From positions 259,073-280,943 of the forward strand of contig CDMY01000738.1 of NCBI GenBank assembly GCA_001179505.1: a DNA stretch of 21,871 bases. The letters are read 5' to 3'. Source of the DNA: Vitrella brassicaformis. Taxonomy: Eukaryota > Sar > Vitrellaceae. Below the pieces are notes generated by a model. The model saw only the letters and a program-made list of their open reading frames with translations. It searched no databases and had not been told where the DNA came from. Position 1 is the first letter of the stretch, and every line of letters starts with the position of its first letter. Below are positions 20,037 through 21,871 of this stretch, one piece after another. A program made the translations under genes and the position numbers.

Positions 20037-20094
20037 TGAGGGGAGGGATCGAGGGGCGGAGGGAAGAAGGGAAGAAGGGAAGGAGGGGTCAGGG
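20037..20094 (+). repeat. Polypurine tract (GGGA/GAAGGGA)
   Basis: An almost pure purine run with repeated gggaaga units and several G-runs of three or four, with potential for triplex or G-quadruplex structure. Confidence 0.7.
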
Positions 20095-20220
20095 TGGCTA
20101 GCGATTAAGTCTGTACACACATTTGAGCACACCAGCTGACGTCACCACCACTACCCCACTCTCCTCAACTAACATACACATGGACACACTGTTACTTAGC
20201 TGTGTGTGTGCCGGTCATGC

Positions 20221-20308
20221 ACCGATACCTCAGCTGTCTATCGGTCAAAGACCATGGCTGAGATGACGGGCCCGAGAACCACACGCACCAGCCGAGTCAT
20301 CTCAGCCA
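20221..20308. repeat. Two adjacent stem-loops in intergenic DNA
   Basis: Hairpin 1: accgata (20221-20227) pairs with tatcggt (20239-20245) across an 11-nt loop. Hairpin 2: tggctgagatgac (20255-20267) pairs perfectly with gtcatctcagcca (20296-20308) across a 28-nt loop that contains gggccc. Neither is built from simple repeats. Confidence 0.7.
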
Positions 20309-20537
20309 CCAGATGGCGATCCATGCTACGAGGGGATGGCTAGCGTCTGTCAGTACGAGATGACGCATAAGACAGCTGAATCGTATGGTGCTCGTGCATC
20401 CCTCGACTGGTGTGTGCGGCGACTGTATCAGCATCCTGTCCAGCCGGCTGTGGTCGACACGCCTGAGCCGTGAAGACACATACATAGCACACGCTCTTGT
20501 GTCATGACGATTGATGCTTAAACAGAGTGATGCCGCC

Positions 20538-21378
20538 TCATCTGTCGAGTACACGGCGAATACTGTTGGTGGTCGCGTGAGTCGTCTTATTGAAGTGGCC
20601 GAAGAGGGTCCTCTTGATGAACGACGACACAGACGCGAAGTCGGCGGCAGCCCGCAGCCTCCAGCCCTCGGCGTGGGAATATTCGATGCGGCTGCGGACA
20701 GGTGGGTCGTGCTGCTGTCGGTGCCGCTGGTAGTAGTGGCCAGCACGCGGGTCGATCTCGATCTCGAAGCCGTCCTCGTCCCTGATGGCCCGCAGTGTCT
20801 TCCCGTGGTCGAACAGCTGAAAGGTCACGCCGTTGGTGCCGAAGTCGATGTGGCGGCCGACCATCATCCGATGAGCCAACACACGCGGGGTGGCCAGATA
20901 CACCTGCAGACACACAACACATGAACACATTCACACACCGATTCGTAGACATTTTCTCTTCTCCCTCCATCTCTCCCAGTTGGCTTGCCGTCTTGTTTAG
21001 AAACTTGTGCAGATCGGTTGCAGTGAGCCTCACAGGCAGCTGACAGTAGCCACACTGCGCCGCCAGCGCAATCGCCTCCCTCATCTCCTCCCAGCCGCCC
21101 GCCTCCGTCACGCACACCGCCGCCAGCAGGTCAGCCACACCCATCTGCTGATCGTCGAACACCAGCAGCTGCACTGCCTGCCCGTTGACCACCGGTCGCA
21201 GCCCCGCCTCTGTGCTGAGCGAATGATTGAGCCGCTGCCGCAGCTGAGCCGCTCTGAAGAGCTCTCTCAGCCATCTGCAAACTGCCCTCAGCCGCAGTAT
21301 GTCAGTGAGGCTGAGCAAAAAGTAGGTGCGCCGACCGACGAAGATGTGCGTGAAGGGATGCTGATGTGTGTGCTGCAT
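20538..21378 (-). CDS. Short F-box-like protein, 5' end uncertain (2 exons seen, 236 aa)
   Basis: Exon 1 is 21378-21034 and exon 2 is 20903-20538, joined in phase with a GTGAGG donor and ctgcag acceptor, ending in TGA. Residues about 12-50 match the F-box pattern: SLTDILRLRAVCRWLRELF, the 'Ll.lr.VCr.Wr.l' core. Such proteins usually bind Skp1 and bring substrates to an SCF ligase. The remainder is an unrecognised mixed alpha/beta region; exon 2 has FDHGKTLRAIRDEDGFEIEIDP and an RHIDFG segment. The frame stays open upstream of the ATG to a possible tttacag acceptor near 21441, so an earlier first exon is possible. The intron start could be misplaced: the frame also reads on past 21034, but no in-phase donor was found there. 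Confidence 0.6.
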
Positions 21379-21871
21379 GGACGGCCCCTCGGCGTGAGCA
21401 TAAGAAGGCGGAGATCTGCTCCTCGCCTCCAATCCGTTTCCTGTAAACGCAGCAGCGGTTTAGAACTGTTGGAGTTGTTGTGTGGATAGCAGAGTCCCAC
21501 AGATCACGAGCGTTGATAAAAGAGCGGCAGAGAGGTCCAACATAAACAAGCAGGCAGGCAAACACGAAGGCGAACACGAAAAGGCACGTGGCCTTGGCGA
21601 ACTGGGCTATCGGCGACCCACGATGACATGCAGGCTGGCTGGGCTTATCGGCGACCCACTTACATGAAGGCAGAGGCAGGAAACAGGCAGCAAAGTCAGT
21701 GAACGCTCAAGTGTGCCAAAACAGTAGGTAGAGCGTTATGACTCGTAAAACACATGGCAAATCCCAACACCCCTCCTCACGTCTTGCAGGCTACTGCGAG
21801 ACGTGGACCACACAGAAGCTAATTACTTGTACGCAGTATGTAAATGTATGCAGGTAAACCGACGCCAAAAG
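21379..21871. other. Upstream region of the short F-box gene, no gene supported
   Basis: Probably promoter or 5' UTR of the minus-strand F-box-like gene, or an unrecognised first exon. It includes a two-copy imperfect tandem repeat at 21604-21677. Nothing else is supported. Confidence 0.45.
21604..21677. repeat. Two-copy imperfect tandem repeat, 37-nt unit
   Basis: gggctatcggcgacccac (21604-21621) recurs with one inserted base at 21641-21659. Similarity continues into acatgcaggctgg versus acatgaaggcaga. The core atcggcgacccac is identical in both. Confidence 0.7.

Larger units (their letters stand above)
19568..20537. other. Convergent intergenic region with inverted repeats, no gene supported
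   Basis: The genes on both sides end here. The stretch is less repetitive than the 10-13 kb region. It contains three inverted repeats (19799-19820, 20221-20245, 20255-20308) and one purine tract (20037-20094). Open frames show no domain. No tRNA-like B box was seen. Confidence 0.55.

Noticed and set aside
20297-20537. A further coding exon beyond the stop of the short F-box-like gene
   Set aside because: The open minus-strand frame shows no domain, no clear splice acceptor joined in phase, and overlaps the hairpin region.

Overview
The window is nuclear DNA of a protist with many introns, not a bacterium or phage. Genes are split into many exons, several under 45 nt. Introns are short (about 47 to 280 nt) and nearly all GT-AG. 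TAA, TAG and TGA all end reconstructed genes, so the code looks standard and a ciliate-type reassignment is unlikely. Introns and intergenic DNA are full of period-4 simple repeats (CCAT, GTCT, CAGC, CCGT, GGAT and others). The style fits a free-living alveolate such as the chromerid Vitrella brassicaformis. That organism call is inference from style; I matched no sequence.

Layout: (1) 512-4131, minus: an F-box protein with WD40-like blades, 12 exons. (2) 4313-6658, plus: a BTB/POZ-like protein with a C-terminal coiled coil, 8 exons, head-to-head with gene 1 across 181 nt. (3) 7650-9737, plus: a three-KH-domain RNA-binding protein of the Nova/PCBP type, 8 exons. (4) 9738-13235: a repeat-rich stretch with a 300-N assembly gap and no supported gene. 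(5) 13236-13720, minus: a small predicted secreted six-cysteine protein, 2 exons. (6) 13864-15595, minus: a TPR-like protein with a disordered tail, 5 exons. (7) 15709-19567, plus: a large unrecognised multi-pass membrane protein, about 16 exons, head-to-head with gene 6 across 113 nt. (8) 20538-21378, minus: a second short F-box-like protein, probably incomplete at its 5' end. The 19568-20537 intergenic stretch carries three inverted repeats in non-repetitive sequence.

Exon models were built by hand. I required each junction to have a splice-site pair and to keep the reading frame from start to stop. All models close in frame. Weak junctions are named in the entries. Three proteins (two F-box, one BTB-like) look like ubiquitin-ligase substrate adaptors, and two of them share one divergent promoter region. 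Otherwise the genes show no obvious common pathway, as is normal for eukaryotic neighbours. The points most worth a second look are the secreted six-cysteine protein, the reverse-complementary repeats around one exon of gene 1, the duplicated coiled-coil exons of gene 2, the duplicated splice acceptor in gene 7, and the hairpin cluster near 20.2 kb.
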